From: Bacteroidota bacterium
GTDB taxonomy: Bacteria > Bacteroidota > Bacteroidia > Flavobacteriales > Flavobacteriaceae
Assembly: GCA_020161455.1 (NCBI GenBank)
Contig: JAIUNZ010000007.1
Span: forward strand, 1 to 64,000
Length of the DNA stretch: 64,000 bases
Direction: 5' to 3'
Shown: piece after piece, positions 1 to 7,456 of the stretch
Layout: the number at the start of each line of letters is the position of its first letter
Position numbering within the stretch: the first letter of the stretch is position 1
Translations under genes and position numbers: made by a program
The notes under the pieces: generated by a model
Told to the model about the DNA's origin: nothing
Seen by the model: the letters and a program-made list of their open reading frames with translations, nothing else
The model's database searches: none

Positions 1-11
1 TAGGCTTCCTC

Positions 12-34
12 TTTGCTAATGCAAATTTAGCAAA
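12..34 (-). promoter_or_regulatory. Hairpin overlapping a TAnnTTTG -7 element
   Basis: A perfect 8-bp inverted repeat (TTTGCTAA / TTAGCAAA, 7-base loop) overlaps a minus-strand TAAATTTG at 29-22. A transcript from it would leave the window at the left edge. No clear -33 TTG is seen at the normal spacing, so the promoter call is tentative. Confidence 0.3.
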
Positions 35-339
35 AATAATGTCAAGAAAATTTGTTTTTTAAGATAGTACCTGTTGGCTTCAAGAACCAAAACCTGTTCT
101 TTATATCCAATATACGATGCCGTAATTTCATAAGGAATATTTTCGTCCAACTCCAACCGAAACCGACCTTTGTTATCAGCAATGGCAAATTTCAAACTTC
201 CTTTCTCGCTTTTGGGTAAGGCGATGATATTAGCACTTTCCAACGGATTGTTAATGGTATCCGAAACTACTCCCGTTATGGTTTTGGTTTGGGAGAAGGA
301 AAATGAGGTTAAGAGGAGAAAAAACAGGGTTGATTTCAC
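16..339 (-). pseudogene. Truncated carboxypeptidase-regulatory-like domain protein, N-terminal fragment
   Basis: The 107-residue reading frame opens with a signal peptide (hydrophobic run then SFSQ) followed by a CarboxypepD_reg-like beta-sandwich domain at about residues 20-90, with the usual ITGVVSD start and YEITASYIGYKE segment. Full-length relatives continue into a TonB-receptor-like outer-membrane barrel of several hundred residues. Here the similarity stops after about residue 90 (VLEAN) and the frame runs into an unrelated AT-rich tail and a stop. It begins 11 bases after the end of a GLPGLI-family gene on the same strand, the arrangement typical of Flavobacteriaceae. I infer a rearranged or frameshifted remnant. 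The window edge prevents checking whether the barrel continues in another frame. Confidence 0.6.
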
Positions 340-350
340 TAATAAAAAAA

Positions 351-1079
351 TTAATTTTCGCTTAATTCCATTCTTTTCATAACTCTTTCTTTTAAAATTT
401 CTAAATATTTATCATAATCAAGCTTTTCACCTTTTTTTGGTAAATCTATATTTAAAGAATTATTGTATATTGATAATTCTGTTAAACCAAATACCGTGTT
501 TTTATCATGAAGTTCAAGTATTAATCCCGGTAAATCACAATATCCTTTTGGACCAAAAGTAAAAGGTATTTCAGGACAATACCATGCTATTATGGTTCTG
601 TAAAATGTTCCTTCATCATTTTTTATTGAAATTTCTTGATAGGCTTTGTAACATTTAAAATTTTGAATAAATTTTACTTCGTTAGTAAAAATCCAGTTAT
701 TTTCTATTGTTTTTTGAACTAAAAATTCATTTTTGCTAAAAATCCCTTTTCTTTCAGAAACTGTAAATAATACTTGATTTGAAAGTAAGTCAGTAAAGAA
801 TGTTTTTTCACAATCGGCTATTTTTAAAGCAAATGGATCAACATTGGTGTTTTTTTCCTCTGAGAACCAAGATATAGTATCATTAAAAATTAATTTGAGT
901 TTTAAATTTTTAATTTCATTTTCCGCTCTCTCATATTTTTCGCGTAAGCGAAATGACATAGTTTTTTTTAATAAACTATCACTTTGAATTTTTACAGAAT
1001 ATATGGCTTTTCCTGATTTGCTTTGGGAATGTAAATTAAAGGAAGCAAGTAATATTGTCAAAAAGAAGATTTTTTTCAT
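351..1079 (-). CDS. GLPGLI family protein
   Basis: A 242-residue secreted protein of the GLPGLI family (TIGR01200), a Bacteroidota-specific family of unknown function. Residues 1-18 form a signal peptide (MKKIFFLTILLASF, then a cleavage site near HSQ). The family signature appears as the YCDLPGLILEL segment around residues 183-192, after a tryptophan-rich stretch (IIAWYCPEIPF). These genes usually sit beside a carboxypeptidase-regulatory/TonB-type outer-membrane gene, and here the downstream neighbour is the truncated copy at 16-339. If that partner is dead, this gene has lost its usual companion. The family assignment is firm; the role is unknown. Confidence 0.88.
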   Translation of the reverse strand: MKKIFFLTILLASFNLHSQSKSGKAIYSVKIQSDSLLKKTMSFRLREKYERAENEIKNLKLKLIFNDTISWFSEEKNTNVDPFALKIADCEKTFFTDLLSNQVLFTVSERKGIFSKNEFLVQKTIENNWIFTNEVKFIQNFKCYKAYQEISIKNDEGTFYRTIIAWYCPEIPFTFGPKGYCDLPGLILELHDKNTVFGLTELSIYNNSLNIDLPKKGEKLDYDKYLEILKERVMKRMELSEN

Positions 1080-1130
1080 AATTAGTTTGAATTTTCTTCC
1101 AATTTAATAATTGGCAGAAAATTATTTTAG

Positions 1131-1388
1131 TTAGTCAACATACAATTCATCCATACAAATGTCCCAGTCTGCATCTGCAAACTCAAGAGCTTCTTCAAAC
1201 GTATATCCCCATTTTTGATATATTTTCATGTCAATAACCCAAGTATCAGTACTAAGGTGTGTCTGAATCGGTGTTGATTAAAGCAGCTTTATTTTGGTTT
1301 AATTGCTCATTAATTTCAATAGTATTCCCAAAAGAAACACTACTAAATGCTACTAGTGCCACGGCACTAAAAAATAATTTTTTCATTT
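1131..1388 (-). pseudogene. Small secreted-protein pseudogene with two frameshifts
   Basis: Read from the ATG at 1388 the frame stops after 11 codons. With one base added to the run of eight A after ATG it gives a good signal peptide (KKLFFSAVALVAFSSVSFG) and a short mature part (NTIEINEQLNQNKAALINTD). A second shift near 1262-1266 restores a tail containing TDTWVIDMKIYQKWGY and FEEALEFADADWDICMDEL before TAA at 1131-1133. The whole would be about 85 residues. Flavobacterial genomes carry many short secreted proteins of this make-up. Two independent shifts point to a decayed gene, although a homopolymer sequencing error could explain the first one. Confidence 0.6.
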
Positions 1389-1510
1389 GTTTAATGTTTT
1401 AAATTTATATATAATTTTTCAATAAATAACAAAACACATTCTGCAGAAATTTTTTCTTTTGTAAAATTCATTAATTATTTCCAAACCAGTCTAATAAAAG
1501 TAGCACAAAA

Positions 1511-1529
1511 TTATTCTCTAAGAGAATAA
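1511..1529. promoter_or_regulatory. Perfect 19-bp palindrome, candidate operator
   Basis: TTATTCTCTAAGAGAATAA has two perfect 9-bp arms around a central A. It ends 15 bases before the -33 box of the promoter of the XRE regulator gene, so it may be that regulator's operator. It could also be a weak terminator for a lost upstream gene, although no T-run follows directly. Confidence 0.4.
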
Positions 1530-1544
1530 AATATTTTCATTTTT

Positions 1545-1579
1545 TTTGTAAGACATTTTTTTTTTTTTTGCTATATTTG
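1545..1579 (+). promoter_or_regulatory. Promoter of the XRE regulator gene
   Basis: TTTG at 1545-1548 and TATATTTG at 1572-1579, separated by 23 bases, fit the Bacteroidota -33/-7 pattern. Transcription would start near 1585, about 70 bases before the ATG at 1654. Confidence 0.5.
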
Positions 1580-1653
1580 AAAACCACAAAACCACAAGTA
1601 TTAGTTAAGTCTCAAACAAACGCTATCAACTTAAAACATTAATTCTATGGTAT

Positions 1654-1869
1654 ATGGTCGAGAAAATTTTAATTAAAATCAAAAAAAGAAGAAACGAGTT
1701 GGGCTATTCGCAACACTACGTTTCAAGTCAATTAAACATCACCCAAAGCAGTTACAACAAAATTGAAAACGGAACAACAGAGTTAACCGTTTCTATGTTG
1801 ATGCAACTCTGTAAAACACTTCAACTAGAGTATAAATCCATGCATTTTGATGAAAAAGACACTGTTTAA
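1654..1869 (+). CDS. XRE-family helix-turn-helix regulator
   Basis: A 71-residue protein that is almost entirely one Cro/C1-type helix-turn-helix domain. Residues 5-60 contain IKKRRNELGYSQHYVSSQL (helices 1-2), then NITQSSYNKIENGTTELTV (recognition helix and the conserved IENG turn), then the MLMQLCKTLQL helix. There is no second domain, so it probably acts as a dimeric DNA-binding protein. It stands alone, with a promoter and a perfect 19-bp palindrome upstream, which suggests autoregulation. An ATG at 1647 is in another frame. The tandem array downstream at 2158 may or may not be connected. It also resembles the antidote half of some toxin-antitoxin pairs, but no toxin gene is adjacent. Confidence 0.8.
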   Translation: MVEKILIKIKKRRNELGYSQHYVSSQLNITQSSYNKIENGTTELTVSMLMQLCKTLQLEYKSMHFDEKDTV

Positions 1870-2157
1870 TTCAAAATGCAGTCAATCACTAAATAGTCTT
1901 ATAAACAGAAACAAAACTAAGCCACTAGGGGTTGAAAGATCATAGGTTTGGTTTGCAAACGTAAGTCTGCCAGATTTGAAAAACCTCATAAAACCATAAT
2001 TTTGCAATTAAAAAAGACTTTAAAACGGTGAATAATTTGCGGTATATCTTTTAGAACCTGAAAGCGGATATGCTTAAGTATATATTTCTTGCTACTTCTG
2101 ATACCAATAAATGAAACCTCTTGTTTTTGTAAATCTCATTAATGTATATTCTATATA
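1870..2157. other. Intergenic stretch without a recognisable gene
   Basis: Between the XRE gene and the tandem array I see no convincing reading frame, RNA or terminator. The sequence is mixed and AT-rich. Confidence 0.5.
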
Positions 2158-2367
2158 GGGTTTTGAAGCATCCACATGGGGTAATGAAATATCCAATTGG
2201 GGTAATAAACCATCCAGTTAGGGTTTTGAAGCATCCAAAAAAGGTAATGGAGTATCCAATTGGGGTAATAAAGCATCCTGATGGGGTTTTGAAACACCCA
2301 GAAGGGGTTATGGAATGTCCAGAAGGGGTTACAGAATTTTCAGAAGGGGTAACAAAGCATCCAAATG
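2158..2367. repeat. Array of ten 21-bp tandem repeats with 63-bp higher order
   Basis: Ten consecutive units of exactly 21 bp, each starting GGGT (AGGT in unit 5) and containing a TCC about four bases before the next unit's G-run. Units start at 2158, 2179, 2200, 2221, 2242, 2263, 2284, 2305, 2326 and 2347, with a partial eleventh. Units 1, 4 and 7 share GGGTTTTGAA, units 2 and 5 share TATCCAATTG, and units 3 and 6 share GGTAATAAA, so the basic element was probably a 63-bp triplet that was itself duplicated. An open frame runs across it (2142-2381), giving a V-x-x-x-P-x-G heptad, but this is a by-product of the period and I do not call a gene. Confidence 0.9.
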
Positions 2368-2439
2368 GGGTAATTGACTAAATAACTAGTATAAATAATC
2401 AGTACAAGGCAACAAAGTTTAATAAATATTTTGCCTTGA

Positions 2440-2474
2440 TTTGTATAAAAGTTTTTTAATCATAATTATATTTG
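2440..2474 (+). promoter_or_regulatory. Promoter of the aldo-keto reductase gene
   Basis: TTTG at 2440-2443, 23 bases, then TATATTTG at 2467-2474, a full match to the Bacteroidota -7 element. It lies 19 bases before the ATG at 2494. Confidence 0.6.
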
Positions 2475-2493
2475 CAATCCCTAAGAACTACTA

Positions 2494-3528
2494 ATGATCT
2501 ACACCAAATTACCCAATACCGATATAAAAATTAGTAAAGTTTGTCTTGGCACCATGACTTTTGGTGAGCAAAACACTGAAAACGAAGCGCATTCACAATT
2601 AGATTATGCTATCGAAAGAGGTATTAATTTTATTGACACTGCCGAAATGTATCCCATTGCAGCAAGAAAACAAACTTTGGGTGCAACCGAAAAGTATATT
2701 GGAACTTGGTTAAAAAAAACAAATTATCGTGAAAAAATTGTTCTTGCAACCAAAATCGCTGGCCCAAATAGAGGGATGGATTATATAAGACAACCTTTAG
2801 ATTTTTCAAAGAAAAGTATTCTTCAAGCGGTAGATAAAAGTTTAAAAAATCTTCAAACAGATTACATTGATTTATACCAAATGCATTGGCCAGAAAGGGT
2901 TATGAATATGTTTGGGCAAAGAGGTGTTGCTACTATAGATAAAGAATGGCGTTATAATTTTTTAGAGGTGCTTACTATTTTTGACGGACTGATTAAAGAT
3001 GGAAAAATCAAGAATATTGGTGTTTCAAATGAAAATCCTTATGGTATAATGAAATATATTTCAGAAAGCGAAAAATATAATTTACCAAGAATTATAACCA
3101 TTCAAAATCCCTATTCGTTATTGAATAGAATATATGAAATTGGATTGTCAGAAATAGGTATGCGCGAAAACATAGGCTTATTAGGCTATTCACCTTTGGC
3201 TTTTAGTTTTTTGACGGGTAAACATTTGAAAGGCATTCAATCGAATTCGAGACTTGGCTTGTTTCCAAATTTCACTCGATATACGAATGACAATTGTTTT
3301 AAAGCAACTCAATTTTATAAAACTATTGCCGAGCGAAATGGAATGACACTTACGCAAATGGCGTTGGCTTTTGTAAATCAACAACAGTTTGTAACTTCGA
3401 CCATAATCGGTGCCACAACCATGGAGCAATTAAAAGAAAATATTGATTCTTTTGAGATTAAACTCTCTTTAAATGTCATCAATGAAATTAACAAGATTCA
3501 AGAATTATATCCGAATCCTGCACCATAA
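2494..3528 (+). CDS. NADP(H)-dependent aldo-keto reductase, Tas-like
   Basis: A cytosolic 344-residue aldo/keto reductase with the length and pattern of the Tas/YghZ branch (E. coli Tas is 346). It is a TIM barrel using NADPH to reduce carbonyl substrates. The catalytic tetrad is complete: Asp48 and Tyr53 (NFIDTAEMYP), Lys87 (VLATKIAG) and His131 (LYQMHWPER). The C-terminal cofactor-binding part is the STIIGATTMEQLKENI segment near residue 310. The insertion between strands 2 and 4 and the long MHWPER region are typical of Tas. The natural substrate cannot be read from the sequence. It is a single gene with its own promoter, convergent with the T9SS protein downstream. Confidence 0.92.
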   Translation: MIYTKLPNTDIKISKVCLGTMTFGEQNTENEAHSQLDYAIERGINFIDTAEMYPIAARKQTLGATEKYIGTWLKKTNYREKIVLATKIAGPNRGMDYIRQPLDFSKKSILQAVDKSLKNLQTDYIDLYQMHWPERVMNMFGQRGVATIDKEWRYNFLEVLTIFDGLIKDGKIKNIGVSNENPYGIMKYISESEKYNLPRIITIQNPYSLLNRIYEIGLSEIGMRENIGLLGYSPLAFSFLTGKHLKGIQSNSRLGLFPNFTRYTNDNCFKATQFYKTIAERNGMTLTQMALAFVNQQQFVTSTIIGATTMEQLKENIDSFEIKLSLNVINEINKIQELYPNPAP

Positions 3529-3552
3529 TACCAAATATGATTTTTAGTTTTT

Positions 3553-4935
3553 TTATTCTATAATAACTTTTGATTTAAATTGATTTCCATTCAAATCTTC
3601 TGCCACTACAATATATAATCCAGCAGTAAAGTGTGAAGTATTGATTGTTTTGCTAGTTGCATTTAAATTATTTTCTGCATATAAAATCTTTCCAGTAATG
3701 TCTATAAGTTGAATAGCATTAAATGTTGTATTTGATGAGTTGTCAATTGTAATTTGAGTTTTTGCTGGATTTGGATAAACACGTATTGTGTTTTTGTCAA
3801 AATTGGTATTACTCAAAGAAGTGTCTATGATTTTAGAAACAGTACTTCCGTTTGTAATGTACAACTCGCCATTTACATCTTCACCAAAAGAAGTGATTAC
3901 ACTTGGAGTATCTAGTGCCCAAGTTATTGAGCCAGTTGAACTAACTAAACCTATTTCACCTGAACAATAATCAGCAAAGAAATATTTGTTAGCAAAATTA
4001 GGATACATTGAACCAGTATAAAAATAACCGCCTGTTATAGAGCATCTGGCGGTTGTTTGATTGTATTGAGTAAATGGTGCAACAGTACTAGAAAAAGCAG
4101 GACAACCTCCCGTAATATTACTACTTGTTCCTTCATAACATCTCCACCCAAAGTTTAAACCAGTATTGGGTAACGGATTAGAAACTTTATCTATCTCTTC
4201 CACAGCATCTTGACCTACGTCGGCTATCCACAAATCGCCATTCAAACGATTAAAATTAAATTTCCAAGGATTACGAATACCATATGCCCAAATTTCTTCT
4301 TTACCCGCTTGACCAACGAAAGGATTTGTAGCTGGAATTCCATAAGGACTAGCGGAATCTACATCTAATCGAAGTATTTTGCCCAAGAAAATACGACTTG
4401 GATTGGAACTGTCAACCGTTAAGTTTTGAGCATATCCATTTGGATCATTTCCACTACCACCATCGCCCATTCCTATATACAAGTAACCATCAGAACCAAA
4501 TACCAAGCTTCCACCATTGTGATTAGAAAAAGGTTGGTCTATCGTTAAAAGAGTTGTGCTAGTAGTATTTGCAACATCAGGATTTGATGAAACAGTATAT
4601 TTTGCAATAACAGTATCACCAGAAGAATTAGTATAATTCACAAAAAACTGACCGTTAGAAGCATAATTTGGATGAAAAGCCAAGCCCAATAATCCTTGTT
4701 CACTTCCGCTAGTCAACCCAGTAATGGTTAAAAAAGGAGTTGTATTGATGGTTCCGTTGGTGTTTAAAATTCGAATAGCACCTGTTTTTTGAACCACAAA
4801 AAGTCGAGAATCGTTTGGTGGATGAACAATTGCAACTGCAGACGAAAATCCAGTTGCAAAAGACTGTATGGCAACAGTTTGTGCGTTAATAAAAAAAGAA
4901 AAGAGTAGTAAAAGTGAAAGTAAAATTTTTTTCAT
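3553..4935 (-). CDS. Secreted PQQ-dependent sugar dehydrogenase-like protein with T9SS sorting domain
   Basis: A 460-residue exported protein. Residues 1-18 are a signal peptide (LLLLFSFFINAQ). Residues 20-370 are a glucose/sorbosone dehydrogenase beta-propeller, recognised by LFVVQKTGAIRIL, EQGLLGLAFHPNY, GSDGYLYIGMGDGGSGNDP, EEIWAYGIRNPWKF and LWIADVGQDAVEEID. In this family the propeller binds PQQ and calcium and oxidises aldose sugars in the periplasm or at the surface. Residues 385-460 form a type A T9SS C-terminal domain (IRVYPNPAKTQITID to SKVIIE), so it is expected to be moved across the outer membrane and anchored or released. The substrate is unknown, and many flavobacterial members may be non-catalytic propellers. 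Confidence 0.88.
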   Translation of the reverse strand: MKKILLSLLLLFSFFINAQTVAIQSFATGFSSAVAIVHPPNDSRLFVVQKTGAIRILNTNGTINTTPFLTITGLTSGSEQGLLGLAFHPNYASNGQFFVNYTNSSGDTVIAKYTVSSNPDVANTTSTTLLTIDQPFSNHNGGSLVFGSDGYLYIGMGDGGSGNDPNGYAQNLTVDSSNPSRIFLGKILRLDVDSASPYGIPATNPFVGQAGKEEIWAYGIRNPWKFNFNRLNGDLWIADVGQDAVEEIDKVSNPLPNTGLNFGWRCYEGTSSNITGGCPAFSSTVAPFTQYNQTTARCSITGGYFYTGSMYPNFANKYFFADYCSGEIGLVSSTGSITWALDTPSVITSFGEDVNGELYITNGSTVSKIIDTSLSNTNFDKNTIRVYPNPAKTQITIDNSSNTTFNAIQLIDITGKILYAENNLNATSKTINTSHFTAGLYIVVAEDLNGNQFKSKVIIE

Positions 4936-4986
4936 AACAAAAATGTTTTTTGTAAAGTTAAGAATAAAAAGGTTAACATCGGGTAT

Positions 4987-6942
4987 TTAAAAATCAAATT
5001 CATCACTTGAAGTACTATCAATTTCTGTTTTGGAAAAAGCATTGTTTTTTAGAAAAAACTGTGCTTGACCACTTATTTTTAAAGGAAGATGTTGCCCAAT
5101 GGTGTCATTTGGTTCTAAAACTTTTCTTCGCAACATCACGTTGGTTAAAAATTTATTTTCTTGTTTTGACGATATTTTTAAAGATTGATTTCCGTCAAAT
5201 TTGTACATAAACCCTTTTGGTCTTGGAATAATTGTGGCAAGAAACAAACATTCGTTTAAGGTTAACTCTTTGGGTTGTTTTTGAAAATAAAAAGTAGCTG
5301 CTTCGCCAATACCATATACATTTGGTCCAAATTCAATTACATTAAAATACACTTCCAGCATTCGTTCTTTAGAGGTTATCCTTTGATTTTCGAGTATGTA
5401 AACCAACATGATTTCTTCAAGCTTTCTCGATAATGTTTTTTCTCTTGTTAAGAACACATTTTTTACCAACTGCATGCTAATTGTACTAGCACCACGAGAA
5501 AATTTCTTGGTTCTGATATTTTTTGCAATCGATTGTTTGAAAGCATCATTTATAAATCCACGATGTTGCAGGAACGATGGATCTTCGCTTGTCAAAACAC
5601 ATTTTTGAAGATAGGGAGAAATTTCATGTAATGGTGTATAAAAAGGATTAGCATGTCCAACTATAATTGGTCGCTGCGGAATTCCCTTTTCAATAGCGCG
5701 ATAGACAAATTCATCATTAATTTTATTCAAATTGGCTTCACCAAATTGTGAGATTTTTAATTTATCTGGTTTTAAATTACTTTCAAAAATCAATTTATCT
5801 GGATGATGATTGTTGTATTTAAAATTTAGTTTATAATCAAAATTCCCAACAGCTTTCATTCCTTCAAGATGACTAAACAAACCATTGGGCAATGATTCAA
5901 TAAAATCTTGCGCTTTGATTTTTGGTATTTTCAATTGCAATGAATAGGTTTTGTCCTTATCATTTTCATAAGACAAATAAGGCTTTAAAATGATTTTGTT
6001 TATTTGAATTTTAGAAGTGCTATCAACTGCTACAAATCGTTCACCAAAAACAAAATGATATTCCATTCTAGCATTCCTTACCAAAACATCTTTTTTAGAT
6101 ATTTTAGGATGATTAATAAGTAGGTTTTGAACGGATGCAATTCCTTTTAAATGAAGGTTTCCATGTGACAAATCCATTTCATCTAAAATAAAATGAATGC
6201 TTTTGAAACCTGTTTTGAGATTAAATTTTTTGTTTATAAAAGGAATTTTTATAGTGTCGTTTTCAGAAGTAGAAAGGATTAAATCTGTTTTTCTATCACG
6301 CGGATTGGCAAAACCCGAAACGTTCCAAAGTTGTTCTTTTAAATCTGATTTTACTACAATGGTGGACGTAAATTTCTTGTCATGCAAGACCATTTTGGTA
6401 CAATCAAAAACTGCTTTGTTTCCATTGTCATCAAATTTTAAATCAAAACTTTTTACCTGTAAATCGGTTGGAATTAAATCTAAAAGTTGGGATAAAATGC
6501 GATTTACTACTTTGCCATAATTACTGTTACTATCCGAAAGTGTGTCTTTTTTAGTTTTTAGAAAAGCTTCAAAATTACGACCTTTTTTATTCTTTACTAA
6601 TTGTATAAACCCATTGTTGACTTCTAATTTTCCGAGTTGAACATCGCCGACTATTAATTTCCAAATATTTATTTTAGTATTTAGTTTTTCAATATAAACC
6701 AATGTATCTTGATTTTTGGGCACTAAAGAAATGTTTTCAAAATGTAAAGAATTTAGTCCGTCAAAAGCAGCTTTTTTAACCGTAAAATCGCATTGGTAGT
6801 CATTTTCTAATTTTGTGCTAACACGGGTTATTATTTTTTCTAAAACGGCACTTCTAAAAGTAAATAATAAAATCAAACCAAGTACAAAAACGCTAGCTGC
6901 AATTTTTAGAAATAGTATTATTTTTTGTTTTTTAGATTTCAT
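4987..6942 (-). CDS. GT51 peptidoglycan transglycosylase with long N-terminal AsmA-like region
   Basis: A 651-residue protein. A single transmembrane anchor (residues 10-30) is followed by about 380 residues that look like the beta-rich AsmA/translocation-type region of envelope proteins, then a GT51 glycosyltransferase domain at about residues 430-610. The GT51 motifs are clear: EDPSFLQHRGF (catalytic Glu in motif 1), RGASTISMQLVKN (motif 2), RKLEEIMLVYILE (motif 3) and NVYGIGEAATFYF. GT51 enzymes polymerise lipid II into glycan strands. No transpeptidase domain follows, so this is a glycan polymerase only. Its ATG overlaps the stop of the GldH-like gene by four bases, so the two are translationally coupled. 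The AsmA-like label for the N-terminus is an inference from composition. Confidence 0.85.
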   Translation of the reverse strand: MKSKKQKIILFLKIAASVFVLGLILLFTFRSAVLEKIITRVSTKLENDYQCDFTVKKAAFDGLNSLHFENISLVPKNQDTLVYIEKLNTKINIWKLIVGDVQLGKLEVNNGFIQLVKNKKGRNFEAFLKTKKDTLSDSNSNYGKVVNRILSQLLDLIPTDLQVKSFDLKFDDNGNKAVFDCTKMVLHDKKFTSTIVVKSDLKEQLWNVSGFANPRDRKTDLILSTSENDTIKIPFINKKFNLKTGFKSIHFILDEMDLSHGNLHLKGIASVQNLLINHPKISKKDVLVRNARMEYHFVFGERFVAVDSTSKIQINKIILKPYLSYENDKDKTYSLQLKIPKIKAQDFIESLPNGLFSHLEGMKAVGNFDYKLNFKYNNHHPDKLIFESNLKPDKLKISQFGEANLNKINDEFVYRAIEKGIPQRPIIVGHANPFYTPLHEISPYLQKCVLTSEDPSFLQHRGFINDAFKQSIAKNIRTKKFSRGASTISMQLVKNVFLTREKTLSRKLEEIMLVYILENQRITSKERMLEVYFNVIEFGPNVYGIGEAATFYFQKQPKELTLNECLFLATIIPRPKGFMYKFDGNQSLKISSKQENKFLTNVMLRRKVLEPNDTIGQHLPLKISGQAQFFLKNNAFSKTEIDSTSSDEFDF

Positions 6943-7397
6943 TTTTGTTTTTCAACTTGGATTCCAATTCCAATTACATTTGGCAAATATGGACCGTTAA
7001 AATTATTTGAAATGGTGATTTTATAATTTCCTTTTTGAAGTTTAGTGTTTTCTTTAAGTATAGTTTTCAAATCACAAACATCGCCAACACAATCGCCAAT
7101 ATCTTTTCCGTTTTTTTCTTTGATTACAATAGCTTTATTAATAGTTTCGGTAGTTCCATCTGGATTTTCAAGAAGAAAGCTTATAGGAATAGTGTTGAAT
7201 TGAAAGCCATAAATATGACTAAATAAAAAAGAAATGGAATATGTTTTAGTTTCATCGTCAATCCCAAACTCAAAAGTTTTTTTGGCATTCTTTTCCCATT
7301 GATGACTTTCTGGCAATTCCTCAAATTGTTTAAAATTATTTTTATCAGTACAAGAAATTAGGGTAACTAACATCAAAAAAGTTATTGCTGTTTTCAT
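6939..7397 (-). CDS. GldH-like lipoprotein
   Basis: A 152-residue lipoprotein: the lipobox TLISC puts the acylated cysteine at residue 16. The rest follows the layout of GldH, a gliding-motility/T9SS-associated lipoprotein of Flavobacterium: an FEELPESHQW region, a beta-rich YSISFLFSHIYGFQFN segment, a P-x-G turn (ENPDGTTET), a KNGKDIGDC step and an end reading PNVIGIGIQVEK. The match is by pattern and is distant. The true gldH usually sits in another gene neighbourhood. Two cysteines (GDCVGDVCD) could form a disulfide. It overlaps the downstream transglycosylase gene by four bases, suggesting a joint envelope role. It could simply be an uncharacterised lipoprotein. Confidence 0.55.
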   Translation of the reverse strand: MKTAITFLMLVTLISCTDKNNFKQFEELPESHQWEKNAKKTFEFGIDDETKTYSISFLFSHIYGFQFNTIPISFLLENPDGTTETINKAIVIKEKNGKDIGDCVGDVCDLKTILKENTKLQKGNYKITISNNFNGPYLPNVIGIGIQVEKQK

Positions 7398-7456
7398 AAT
7401 TATAGGTTTAGAGTTATAACGAATTTTGTGGGGTTTTAGTATTTAAAAAATTAAAT

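Noticed and set aside
2158-2367. CRISPR array
   Set aside because: The units are contiguous with no unique spacers, and no cas genes are in the window. The same holds for 28815-29003.
2142-2381. Open frame of 79 codons across the 21-bp array
   Set aside because: Any indel-free 21-bp repeat without a stop gives an open frame. There is no start context, no known fold, and the residue pattern just mirrors the DNA period.
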